Source of the DNA: Candidatus Saccharimonadota bacterium | Lineage (GTDB): Bacteria > Patescibacteriota > Saccharimonadia > Saccharimonadales > Saccharimonadaceae | Length of the DNA stretch: 64,000 nt | Direction of reading: 5' to 3' | Assembly: GCA_017431105.1 (NCBI GenBank) | Contig: JAFRLS010000034.1 | Span: 1-64,000, forward strand | Shown: piece by piece, positions 57,413 to 64,000 of the stretch | How the letters are laid out: each line of letters opens with the position of its first letter | How positions within the stretch are numbered: the stretch's first letter is position 1 | Position numbers and translations under genes: made by a program | Notes under the pieces: generated by a model | What the model saw: only the letters and a program-made list of their open reading frames with translations | Databases searched by the model: none | Told to the model about the DNA's origin: nothing

Positions 57413-59839
57413 TCAAAGCTCGCCCCAGTTGTGACCAACGGCCACATCGACGGCGAGTTTTATTTTGAGTTCGGGAGCTATGGTCTCCATTTTGGTTTTA
57501 AGAATTTTAGCTACTTCCTCGGAGATGGATTCATCACACTCTACAATGAGAGAGTCGTGGACCTGCATTACGAGGTCGGCACCTTGTGGCAGGGCCTGAT
57601 CAACATTAATCATGGCGCGTTTCATAAGATCCGCTTCAGTGCCCTGAATTGGCATATTAGCGGCGGCACGCTCCGCGGCTTGACGAATTAAGAAATTGGC
57701 GGATTTTACATCTGGTGTAGGACGACGACGCCCATAAAAAGTTTCAACGAACCCTTCGGTGCGAGCTTGAGTTAAAATACTCTCTAATTTTTGCTTAATA
57801 GGGGCACGGAGTTTAAAATAATTATCAATGAAATTCTTGGCTTCTGGCACCGACATACCTGTAGCGTCTGAAAGCCCCTTGACGCTCATGCCATACAAAA
57901 TGCCGAAGTTGATAACCTTAGCGGCACGACGTTGAGCCTTAGTGACCTCTGAGAATGGTACATGAAAAGCCTCGGAGGCGGTCTTGGTATGGATATCTAC
58001 ACCAGAATTAAAATCTGAAATTAGATCGGCGTCGTCAGAAAGGATAGCGGCTAGGCGTAGTTCGAATTGAGAATAATCGGCTGAGACCAAGACTCTGCCA
58101 GGAGAGGCAATAAAGCCAGTACGAATGCGCTTCCCCTCTTCAGTGCGTACTGGGATATTCTGAAGATTCGGATTTTGCGAAGAAAGGCGACCGGTGGCAG
58201 TAACGTTTTGAGTGAAAGTCGTATGGATACGGTCTTCTTGATCGGCAAGATCGGGAATAGGCGTAATGTAGGTAGATAATAGCTTGGCGGCTTCGCGATA
58301 TTCAATAATCTTAGGGATGACTGGATGAAGATCTTTTAGTTTGTCGAGTTCTTTGGCGCCAGTAGAATAGCCACGGGAAGTTTTTTTAATGCCCTTAGTT
58401 GGCAAACGTAAACCTATAAACAATATTTCTGACAACTGAACTGGTGAATTCACATTAAACTCTTTGCCGGCAAGCTTATGGATTTCTTGTTCAAGATGGT
58501 GGACCTCCAGAGCGTACTCTTTTTGAAGCTTGGTGAAATAATTACGATCAATTAACATTCCCTTCTTTTCCATCTTATAAAGGATTGGGATGAGAGGGAG
58601 ATCAAAATCTGTATATATATTATATAGTTTAGGGTATTTTTGAAGTTCTACTAGTTGTTTTTCATATTCTTCTTCTGGGACAGCTAGATGAGGGTCTTCT
58701 CTAGCTAGAGGGTTTAACAAAAAGGCGGCCTGGGAGAGGTCCCAAAAAGGTTTGCCGGATAAGATTTCTTGGGCGACTTTGGTATCGCTGTGCATTAAGC
58801 TCTTAATATCCCAAGCTATTATCATATTGTGGGCGCTATCATTCTTGGGGCCGCGTCCGTCCGGCCCGTCGCCACGGGTGGACGATGCTAATCCCTCGCT
58901 TCGCTCGCGCGTCCCAAGGGGCGAACGTGCTGCCGCACTCCGGAATGCCCCAAGAACGACAGCGTCCCCATTATCCTCACTGTGTTTCTCGAGTTTGCGG
59001 ATGAGGGAGTTGAATTCGAGTTTCCTCAGGCCAGAGATGGTGCGGTCATGGTTAAATTGGAAGTCTGAAATATCGTTAAGATTGATTGGTGCATCGAACA
59101 TAATTTGAGCAAGTTTTTTGGATAGGTAGGCGGAGTCTTTACCTGCTTCGAGCTTAGTACGAGTAGAGCCGGAAATTTTATCTATATTATTATATATGCT
59201 GTCTAGTGAGCCGTAGTCGTTTAGGAGTTTGGCGGCAGTCTTTTCGCCAATGCCTGGAACGCCAGGAATATTGTCGGAAGAGTCTCCTTTCAAGGCCTTA
59301 AGGTCTAGGAACTGGGATTTTCTGATACCATATTTCGCCTCAAGTTCTGGAACATTTATTTGTTCGATGTTGGTAAATCCTTTGAGGATACGCCACATGT
59401 GGGTATTATCATCCACGATTTGCAACATGTCGAGATCGGAAGAGATGATATATGTCTCATAATCGCTGGCTTCGTCGGCTTCACGGCTAAGCGTGCCAAT
59501 GATGTCGTCAGCTTCGTAACCGTCTAATTCAATAAATTCCCAGCCGAGATCTTTAACGAGCTCTTTTAGTAAAGGTATTTGAGCATAAAAATCATCGCCT
59601 GGTTTAATGCGACCGGCTTTATAGTCTTGGTAGAGTGCTCGACGCTTGCTAACCGAAGTTTTCGAATCCCAGGCTACTACAACTTTGGTGGGATTTAATT
59701 TATCGACGATTTCCATAGCAATAGCAGCAAAACCATAGACCCCACCAGTAGGGGTGCCGTCGGATAAACTAAGCGGACCCATTGCATAATATCCTCGGTA
59801 GAAAACCGATTTTCCGTCAATCAATACTAAGCGTTTCAT
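57413..59839 (-). CDS. polA: DNA polymerase I without proofreading motifs
   Basis: The 808-residue protein has a 5' nuclease domain (residues 1-285; VLIDGKSVFYRGYYA, GYEADDIIGTL, SSDLDMLQI), a degenerate central domain lacking the DxE exonuclease site, and the polymerase domain (ADYSQFELRLAAI motif A; RRAAKVINFGILYGMS motif B; QVHDSLIVE motif C). Motif C has Ser where VHDE is usual. Residues about 292-335, in the linker after the nuclease domain, are encoded by a GC-rich element (58834-58964) unlike the rest of the gene. The start shares one base with the upstream stop (TAATG). Confidence 0.95.
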   Translation of the reverse strand: MKRLVLIDGKSVFYRGYYAMGPLSLSDGTPTGGVYGFAAIAMEIVDKLNPTKVVVAWDSKTSVSKRRALYQDYKAGRIKPGDDFYAQIPLLKELVKDLGWEFIELDGYEADDIIGTLSREADEASDYETYIISSDLDMLQIVDDNTHMWRILKGFTNIEQINVPELEAKYGIRKSQFLDLKALKGDSSDNIPGVPGIGEKTAAKLLNDYGSLDSIYNNIDKISGSTRTKLEAGKDSAYLSKKLAQIMFDAPINLNDISDFQFNHDRTISGLRKLEFNSLIRKLEKHSEDNGDAVVLGAFRSAAARSPLGTRERSEGLASSTRGDGPDGRGPKNDSAHNMIIAWDIKSLMHSDTKVAQEILSGKPFWDLSQAAFLLNPLAREDPHLAVPEEEYEKQLVELQKYPKLYNIYTDFDLPLIPILYKMEKKGMLIDRNYFTKLQKEYALEVHHLEQEIHKLAGKEFNVNSPVQLSEILFIGLRLPTKGIKKTSRGYSTGAKELDKLKDLHPVIPKIIEYREAAKLLSTYITPIPDLADQEDRIHTTFTQNVTATGRLSSQNPNLQNIPVRTEEGKRIRTGFIASPGRVLVSADYSQFELRLAAILSDDADLISDFNSGVDIHTKTASEAFHVPFSEVTKAQRRAAKVINFGILYGMSVKGLSDATGMSVPEAKNFIDNYFKLRAPIKQKLESILTQARTEGFVETFYGRRRPTPDVKSANFLIRQAAERAAANMPIQGTEADLMKRAMINVDQALPQGADLVMQVHDSLIVECDESISEEVAKILKTKMETIAPELKIKLAVDVAVGHNWGEL
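58834..58964. repeat. 131-bp GC-rich element with 18-bp inverted ends inside polA
   Basis: Left end CGCTATCATTCTTGGGGC (58834-58851) and right end GCCCCAAGAACGACAGCG (58947-58964) are inverted repeats at 16 of 18, both differences being transitions. Inside are small hairpins (CGTCC..CCCGT/ACGGG..GGACG; CGTCC-CAAG-GGGCG; GTGC-TGCC-GCAC). GC content is far above the flanks. It shares GCGTCCCAAGGGG with 26898-26910 (one difference). Confidence 0.65.
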
Positions 59840-60276
59840 TATACTCCTATATATTCGCGGCCCACTTTACGCGAGATTAGATTTTTAATAACGGCGAGAA
59901 CTTTGGGGCGCTCATAACAGGCTCCGAGCTCACAAACCTCTGTAACATCGTCCGCATTATAGCTAAGGCTAGTCGTGCTAATACCGTCATAAATCATCAA
60001 AGCACGGTTAACGGCATTGTCGTCGAAACTTTCATCTTCAACTATAATATGATCTTTGTAGACGTAGTAAGTAGTACGAACTTTGCTACCTTCATTATAA
60101 TTATCAGTCACAGAGAAACGGTAACCCTCAGGCACGGCGGCAGAAATTTCGCTGTTCATCACATTGATAAAAGTAGAGATTAAGATTGCGATGCAAACTG
60201 CAGCTAGGCCCCAGAGCGTATAACGCATCCAGTTACCTTTTTTATAGGCAACATTACTGAGCTGGTCGAGGCTCAA
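59839..60276 (-). CDS. Single-pass membrane protein (TTG start)
   Basis: The 145-residue protein has a short cytosolic start, one membrane helix (about 20-40, LWGLAAVCIAILISTFINVM) and an outside domain with a Cys pair (CELGAC). No family is recognised. It begins with TTG overlapping the kinase stop (TTGA) behind AAGGAG, and its stop overlaps the polA start. Confidence 0.6.
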   Translation of the reverse strand: MSLDQLSNVAYKKGNWMRYTLWGLAAVCIAILISTFINVMNSEISAAVPEGYRFSVTDNYNEGSKVRTTYYVYKDHIIVEDESFDDNAVNRALMIYDGISTTSLSYNADDVTEVCELGACYERPKVLAVIKNLISRKVGREYIGV

Positions 60277-60833
60277 AACTCAATCTCCTTTAAAATTTTG
60301 TCGAGATTGTCTTGCACGTCTTTAATGGTACCGTTGTTCAAAATGTAGTAGTCAGCAATGACAATTGGGCCGCCTTTCTCGAGATTTTCGATTTCAGAAC
60401 GGTCACGTTCGCGAATAGCGGAAGCATCAAATGGGCGAACTGGGCGTTTAGCGACTCGGTCATAGCGAAGCTTTTTGTCAACTATTACCGCAATGAAAGT
60501 AAGAGCTTTTTGAAATTCTTTTTTAAGGATTTTATATTCGGTCCAAGAATAAACCCCATCTAGAACAATACGTTTCTGACCGGCAGCAATTAAGTCCTTT
60601 GTTTCAGCAATAGCCTGTTTGACAACCCAATCATTTCCTTCTTTTTCACGGATTTGTTCACGGAATTGTTTTTCATTGTCTGGTGTGATTTCAATCCCCC
60701 GTCGTTTCATTTCGTTTAAAATCATACCGCCAAAGTATACTTTTGGATAACCTTTAGAAGTAAGATAATCAACCACCACAGACTTGCCGCTACCACTCAT
60801 GCCGACAATAGCAAGAATTTTTACATTTTCCAT
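60273..60833 (-). CDS. P-loop small-molecule kinase, CoaE/NMP-kinase-like
   Basis: From ATG 60833 the product is 186 residues. It has the P-loop IVGMSGSGKSVVVDYL, an Asp in VLDGVYSWTEY, and a lid-like RPFDASAIRERDRSE. It resembles dephospho-CoA kinase or archaeal-type nucleotide kinases; the substrate is undecided. A longer in-frame ATG at 60950 would run across the promoter and the divergent gene and is rejected. The -10 TATACT is six bases from the ATG, so the mRNA is leaderless. Confidence 0.7.
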   Translation of the reverse strand: MENVKILAIVGMSGSGKSVVVDYLTSKGYPKVYFGGMILNEMKRRGIEITPDNEKQFREQIREKEGNDWVVKQAIAETKDLIAAGQKRIVLDGVYSWTEYKILKKEFQKALTFIAVIVDKKLRYDRVAKRPVRPFDASAIRERDRSEIENLEKGGPIVIADYYILNNGTIKDVQDNLDKILKEIEF

Positions 60834-60839
60834 GAAATA

Positions 60840-60857
60840 AGTATACCATGATATAAT
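60840..60857. promoter_or_regulatory. Back-to-back leaderless -10 boxes
   Basis: TATACT (60840-60845, minus) and TATAAT (60852-60857, plus) are each six bases from the ATG of the gene they serve (60833 and 60864). The two start codons are only 30 bp apart, so the two transcripts compete for the same DNA. Confidence 0.65.
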
Positions 60858-60863
60858 TATCTT

Positions 60864-61676
60864 ATGGCGATTTTTTTTACTAATGACGATCCCCTGGACA
60901 AAATCATTGCCGCGACTTTCCCCGAGAAGAAAATTATTGATACGAAACATATTTTAACTGGGTGGACGAATATAGTAATTGAGGTATCCACGAATGGTGG
61001 AAATTATTTCTTTAGATTTCCGCGGAATCCGTTTTGGTCTAAGATGATTGTAAAAGATGCTGCAGTATGCAATTTTGTGGATGGGAAAACTAGTTTTTAT
61101 ACGCCGCAGATGGAATTACATTACGATGAAAAAGGGCGGCCGTTTTCGGTGCATCAAAAGATCGAAGGTTATACTTTGGGTGATAGAATTTACCACTTGT
61201 CGCATACGGCGCTCACTGGGGCGGCTTACGATGTGGCTAAGTTTATTAAGGAGCTTTCTGGCATTGATTTAAGTAGAGCGCCGGAAGAGGTAAAATACCC
61301 ATTGTCTAATTTTTTGCACGAGCTAGATTATGAACATTATAAAAAGCATATTGATACCGACCATGAATATATTAAAGCAACTGAAACGAGACAAATGGTG
61401 CATGGCGATCTCAATCTAGGTAATATTTTGTTAGATGAAAATGATAAGGTAATTGGCGTGATTGATTTTTGCTTTGCGGGGACTGGGAACCCTAATATGG
61501 ATGTGGCGAGAATGGTCTCCCGCCCAGCGCCAAAAGAGTTTGAAGAAGTTTTACTAAGTCAGTTTAACGATAGCGGCGAAATTGAACGTATGAGAACCGC
61601 TTGGAAACATATTGATGCCGGATATGCCGAACACATTCGGACGAACTTTCCGGAGATAAATTTGAATCAGCTATAG
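60864..61676 (+). CDS. Aminoglycoside phosphotransferase/choline kinase family protein
   Basis: The 270-residue protein has the kinase-like fold: TNIVIEVSTNGGNYFFRFPR (with the ATP-binding region), the catalytic loop MVHGDLNLGNILLDE and the metal-binding VIDFCFAGTG. Members phosphorylate choline, sugars or antibiotics. With no resistance context, a housekeeping small-molecule kinase is more likely. The mRNA is leaderless; no SD is seen. Confidence 0.8.
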   Translation: MAIFFTNDDPLDKIIAATFPEKKIIDTKHILTGWTNIVIEVSTNGGNYFFRFPRNPFWSKMIVKDAAVCNFVDGKTSFYTPQMELHYDEKGRPFSVHQKIEGYTLGDRIYHLSHTALTGAAYDVAKFIKELSGIDLSRAPEEVKYPLSNFLHELDYEHYKKHIDTDHEYIKATETRQMVHGDLNLGNILLDENDKVIGVIDFCFAGTGNPNMDVARMVSRPAPKEFEEVLLSQFNDSGEIERMRTAWKHIDAGYAEHIRTNFPEINLNQL

Positions 61677-61697
61677 GATATTTAGTAAATTCTCGTG

Positions 61698-62261
61698 TTA
61701 ATCAAGGTTGTCTGTGACTAGGTTAAGCAACTCCGGGAATTGTTCCATCCCGCTCCTTTTGCCCATATGCCCTATGTTTGGGATTAGAATTGGTTCAGCA
61801 TTAATTTCCTTTGGATAGGCATTGAGCGCATTAAACGGAACGATATGATCATCGTCGCTATATATGGCGTAACGTTTTTTGCTCAGAGAGATAAATTTCT
61901 GTTTCTCCTCGTCGTTAACTAAAAACTTCTCAACTGCTATATTTAAAGCTTCTTTACCTTCGTGATGAAATTTTTCGGCAAAGCCAGCCAGCCCGATATA
62001 GGTGTCTATCGGCAAATTTTTCTCAGCAAGATATTTAATGATAAATTCATTACCAATTGAATGACAAACCACAATGGAATTGTCGTTTATATACTCTTTA
62101 TACTTATCTAGAATTCTTGCCCAATCTTCATAGATTACGCCTTCTTGTGGCGGGAAACTTGGTAAGATAACTTTAACACTTTGAGCTTCCAGCTTAGCCT
62201 TCAGCCATTCATATATTTTCGGGATTCCGTTAAAACCGTGAATCAAGATAACATTTTTCAC
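61698..62261 (-). CDS. Alpha/beta hydrolase, RBBP9/YdeN family (GTG start)
   Basis: The 187-residue protein has the hydrolase triad: Ser in VVCHSIGNEF, Asp in YSDDDHIVP and His in NIGHMG, with HGFNG near the N terminus as oxyanion loop. The family includes serine hydrolases of unknown substrate. It starts with GTG three bases from the end of the zeta-like gene, so it is in the same operon. Confidence 0.82.
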   Translation of the reverse strand: MKNVILIHGFNGIPKIYEWLKAKLEAQSVKVILPSFPPQEGVIYEDWARILDKYKEYINDNSIVVCHSIGNEFIIKYLAEKNLPIDTYIGLAGFAEKFHHEGKEALNIAVEKFLVNDEEKQKFISLSKKRYAIYSDDDHIVPFNALNAYPKEINAEPILIPNIGHMGKRSGMEQFPELLNLVTDNLD

Positions 62262-62263
62262 AA

Positions 62264-63067
62264 TTACTCCATTCCTTCTAAATATTTAATTTTAGCTTCG
62301 CGGCGGGCGTCGTCGTCCTTTTTAGGTAAGTCGGTGCGTGAAGAATAGTCATTGAATACTTCTAGGCATCCTGAGATTTTGCCGTCGTAAATTGGTGGTT
62401 TATCATAGGCGCTCCAAAGGATAATGTGTAAATCGCCCCAAGATTTGGCATAAAATTCCAAAGCATGAGATGTGGCACGGATAAATTCTTTCTCGGCCTC
62501 TTTCGTGTGGCGCCATGCACGGCCGGTAAGGTAATGTTCAGTGACTTCCGGAGATACGGCGAGCATGAGAAAGAGAGCTTCATAATTCCCTGCTTTTAGC
62601 ATTTTGACTAAAATTTCTTCCATGGATGGGTCAAGTAGTGTAACATCTAAGACAATATCGTACCCGCCCTTAACTAATTCTGACAAAGTCATAAATAGCA
62701 TAATCGTGCTAAACTCGTCGGTCATTTTGCGAAGGTTTTCATCACCGTAAAAATCTTTAATTTCTTGATAATATGGATGATATTCTACGAAGCGGCGGGC
62801 GGCAAGAAGAATGGGCTCATAATTGTTTTTTGCGCAATAAGCCTCTACGGCGGGGAGAATCTGAGTGGTTTTGCCGGAACCAGAGACGCCAGCGATACGG
62901 ATAAAGCGGTGGTTTTTAGTAGCAGCTAGCGTAAAATCCTCTAGAACTTTTGGGAGGATTTTCGGATATTCGGCTAAGCCAACTTGCCATTCGGGTTTTA
63001 CCTCGCTTGGCCAGTGAGCCCGCATATACGCCATGATTTTTGCTAATTCTGAATTACCTTCAGACAT
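62264..63067 (-). CDS. Zeta-toxin-like P-loop kinase
   Basis: The 267-residue protein has AGVSGSGKTTQILPAVEAYC (Walker A), YDIVLDVTLLDPSMEE, and an Arg-rich lid GRAWRHTKEAEKEFIRATSH. The layout fits zeta toxin/UDP-GlcNAc kinases. No epsilon antitoxin is seen nearby, and the operon with a DAGK and a hydrolase suggests a metabolic rather than toxic role. It overlaps the dagK-like gene by 25 bases and has its own SD (AAAGGCG). Confidence 0.65.
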   Translation of the reverse strand: MSEGNSELAKIMAYMRAHWPSEVKPEWQVGLAEYPKILPKVLEDFTLAATKNHRFIRIAGVSGSGKTTQILPAVEAYCAKNNYEPILLAARRFVEYHPYYQEIKDFYGDENLRKMTDEFSTIMLFMTLSELVKGGYDIVLDVTLLDPSMEEILVKMLKAGNYEALFLMLAVSPEVTEHYLTGRAWRHTKEAEKEFIRATSHALEFYAKSWGDLHIILWSAYDKPPIYDGKISGCLEVFNDYSSRTDLPKKDDDARREAKIKYLEGME

Positions 63068-63957
63068 GTTTCGCCTTTCTTGACTTCAATTTTTTTAATA
63101 TTTTCAAAAACTTTATATTCTCCTTCGGCCTGTAGTTCTACAGTGGTAGGACTGGAGAATTCTAAAATGTCCCCGGTAGTTTCAATGCCTGGAACACGAT
63201 GAAAAATGCTCTTGGTCATAAGTGTGGTGAGGTTCCAGAAATTAGCTAACGGGGCGGCCATACTACGGAAAATTTTTGGCCTTAGATAATCATCACCACC
63301 CTTCATGACGCGACACATGGATTTACCATTAACTGCAGCATAGTCTGAAGTCTTTCTATGTTGTTTAACACCATTGATTGATAAACCTGGTAAATAAATT
63401 TTCGTATGGCGATTTTTAAAATACCATTTTGCAAGGCCTAAATATGAGCGCCATGAACTTTTGCGGCCTTTTTGAAGAGTCTTGCGGACCTCGGGTTGAT
63501 CGAAAATCTCAACCGCTTCCCCAGTCATCCCCATGGTGACATAACAGCTAGCATAGCGCCAATGTTTACCATCGACGGCAATGTCTAATGGATATAACTT
63601 TTTAATATGCCTAGGATTGATATTCCGCAGAATATCATCGAGCTTCTTGGTGCCTAAAGTGCGAGCCAAATCGTTAAAATTACCGTATGACAGAACAGCA
63701 AGGGTGGTGGATTTATCAGACCTAATAATAGCATTCATGGCCATAGAGGCGGTGGCGTCGCCACCAGCGGAAATCACAATATCGTCGTCTTTTATAATTT
63801 TAGCTAGGCGCGAAACGTTATCTTCGAAATTGGTTTTTTTAATAATATACTTACCGATGATGTAGCCTTTAAGTTCAGGGAGACGGTCTAGAATTTCGGT
63901 ACGAACATGAATATACTGTGATGAGTTCTCGTTATAAACAATGAGGAGGCGTTGCAT
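63043..63957 (-). CDS. Diacylglycerol/sphingosine kinase-like protein
   Basis: The 304-residue protein has the lipid-kinase catalytic core VISAGGDATASMAMNAI (GGDGT family; GGDAT here), LSYGNFNDLARTLGT, DYAAVNGKSMCRVMKGG, and a C-terminal strand region with VELQAEGEYKVF. It probably phosphorylates a lipid or recycles diacylglycerol. SD AAAGG precedes the ATG at 63957. It heads the operon with the zeta-like kinase and hydrolase. Confidence 0.82.
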   Translation of the reverse strand: MQRLLIVYNENSSQYIHVRTEILDRLPELKGYIIGKYIIKKTNFEDNVSRLAKIIKDDDIVISAGGDATASMAMNAIIRSDKSTTLAVLSYGNFNDLARTLGTKKLDDILRNINPRHIKKLYPLDIAVDGKHWRYASCYVTMGMTGEAVEIFDQPEVRKTLQKGRKSSWRSYLGLAKWYFKNRHTKIYLPGLSINGVKQHRKTSDYAAVNGKSMCRVMKGGDDYLRPKIFRSMAAPLANFWNLTTLMTKSIFHRVPGIETTGDILEFSSPTTVELQAEGEYKVFENIKKIEVKKGETCLKVIQN

Positions 63958-64000
63958 GATGGCCTTTCGGGATTAGACCCCGTTGAAGCCTGGCAATAAC

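Noticed and set aside
60834-60950. N-terminal extension of the CoaE-like kinase to an ATG at 60950
   Set aside because: The extension crosses the promoter and the divergent gene's start; homology begins at 60833.
62264-63067. Epsilon-zeta toxin-antitoxin pair
   Set aside because: No small antitoxin gene precedes the zeta-like kinase; neighbours are metabolic enzymes.
1-64000. CRISPR array or cas genes
   Set aside because: No regularly spaced identical repeats and no Cas-like proteins were seen.

Overview
This window looks like a chromosome segment of a Candidatus Saccharibacteria (TM7, Patescibacteria/CPR) genome. The evidence is compact, AT-rich, mostly single-orientation gene strings with one-base or ATGA-type overlaps; standard use of TGA as stop (so not SR1/Gracilibacteria); a VirD4/TraG-like ATPase operon typical of CPR genomes; a polA with no recognisable proofreading exonuclease motifs; an archaeal/eukaryotic-like IleRS; and many Pro/Thr/Glu-rich surface proteins with C-terminal membrane anchors. 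The taxonomic call is an inference from gene content; no search was run.

Layout. 1-28 is the first bases of a 16S rRNA gene (minus strand) behind a consensus promoter. 215-9636 holds a surface protein, gyrB-gyrA, and a three-gene operon ending in the VirD4-like ATPase. 9637-10872 is a gene-poor RNA-rich stretch: tmRNA plus two candidate small RNAs. 10873-13825 carries comM and infC-rpmI-rplT-rpmB (plus strand). 13872-15219 has RNase P RNA and a Nudix/RNase HI fusion gene whose leader RNA can fold in two exclusive ways. 15238-21201 contains membrane protease, regulator, miaA, thrS, transporter and racemase-like genes. 21259-23157 is repeat-rich and ends at tRNA-Val. 23252-26741 encodes envelope functions. 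26932-34613 is a parA-parB-relA-giant gene operon next to tRNA-Thr. 34699-43576 has rplU, surface-protein operons and ileS. 43643-49169 is mscS, a thioredoxin-fold protein, nrdR, ftsZ, ftsA, map, adk, rpsU. 49209-52987 is a small integrated element (serine recombinase, FtsK-gamma protein, structured RNA) next to tRNA-Asp. 53113-63957 has a DHH protein, rpsT, holA, mutM, an NrdR-controlled small gene, polA, small-molecule kinases, a hydrolase, a zeta-toxin-like protein and a lipid-kinase-like protein.

The genes cover information processing (supercoiling, translation, tRNA modification, replication, repair), chromosome partition tied to ppGpp metabolism, cell division, and a cell surface rich in anchored proteins, as expected for an epibiotic bacterium. 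The most unusual signals are: a structured RNA that begins exactly at its promoter inside the mobile element; a leader RNA at 15073-15219 with a 14-bp closing stem and a competing helix on the ribosome binding site; a GC-rich palindromic repeat family inserted in frame in polA and ileS; an NrdR that lost its zinc-ribbon cysteines although twin NrdR boxes persist in front of a small NrdD-like gene; an infC gene starting with AUA; and many promoters whose -10 box lies 6-10 nt from the start codon, implying leaderless mRNAs.
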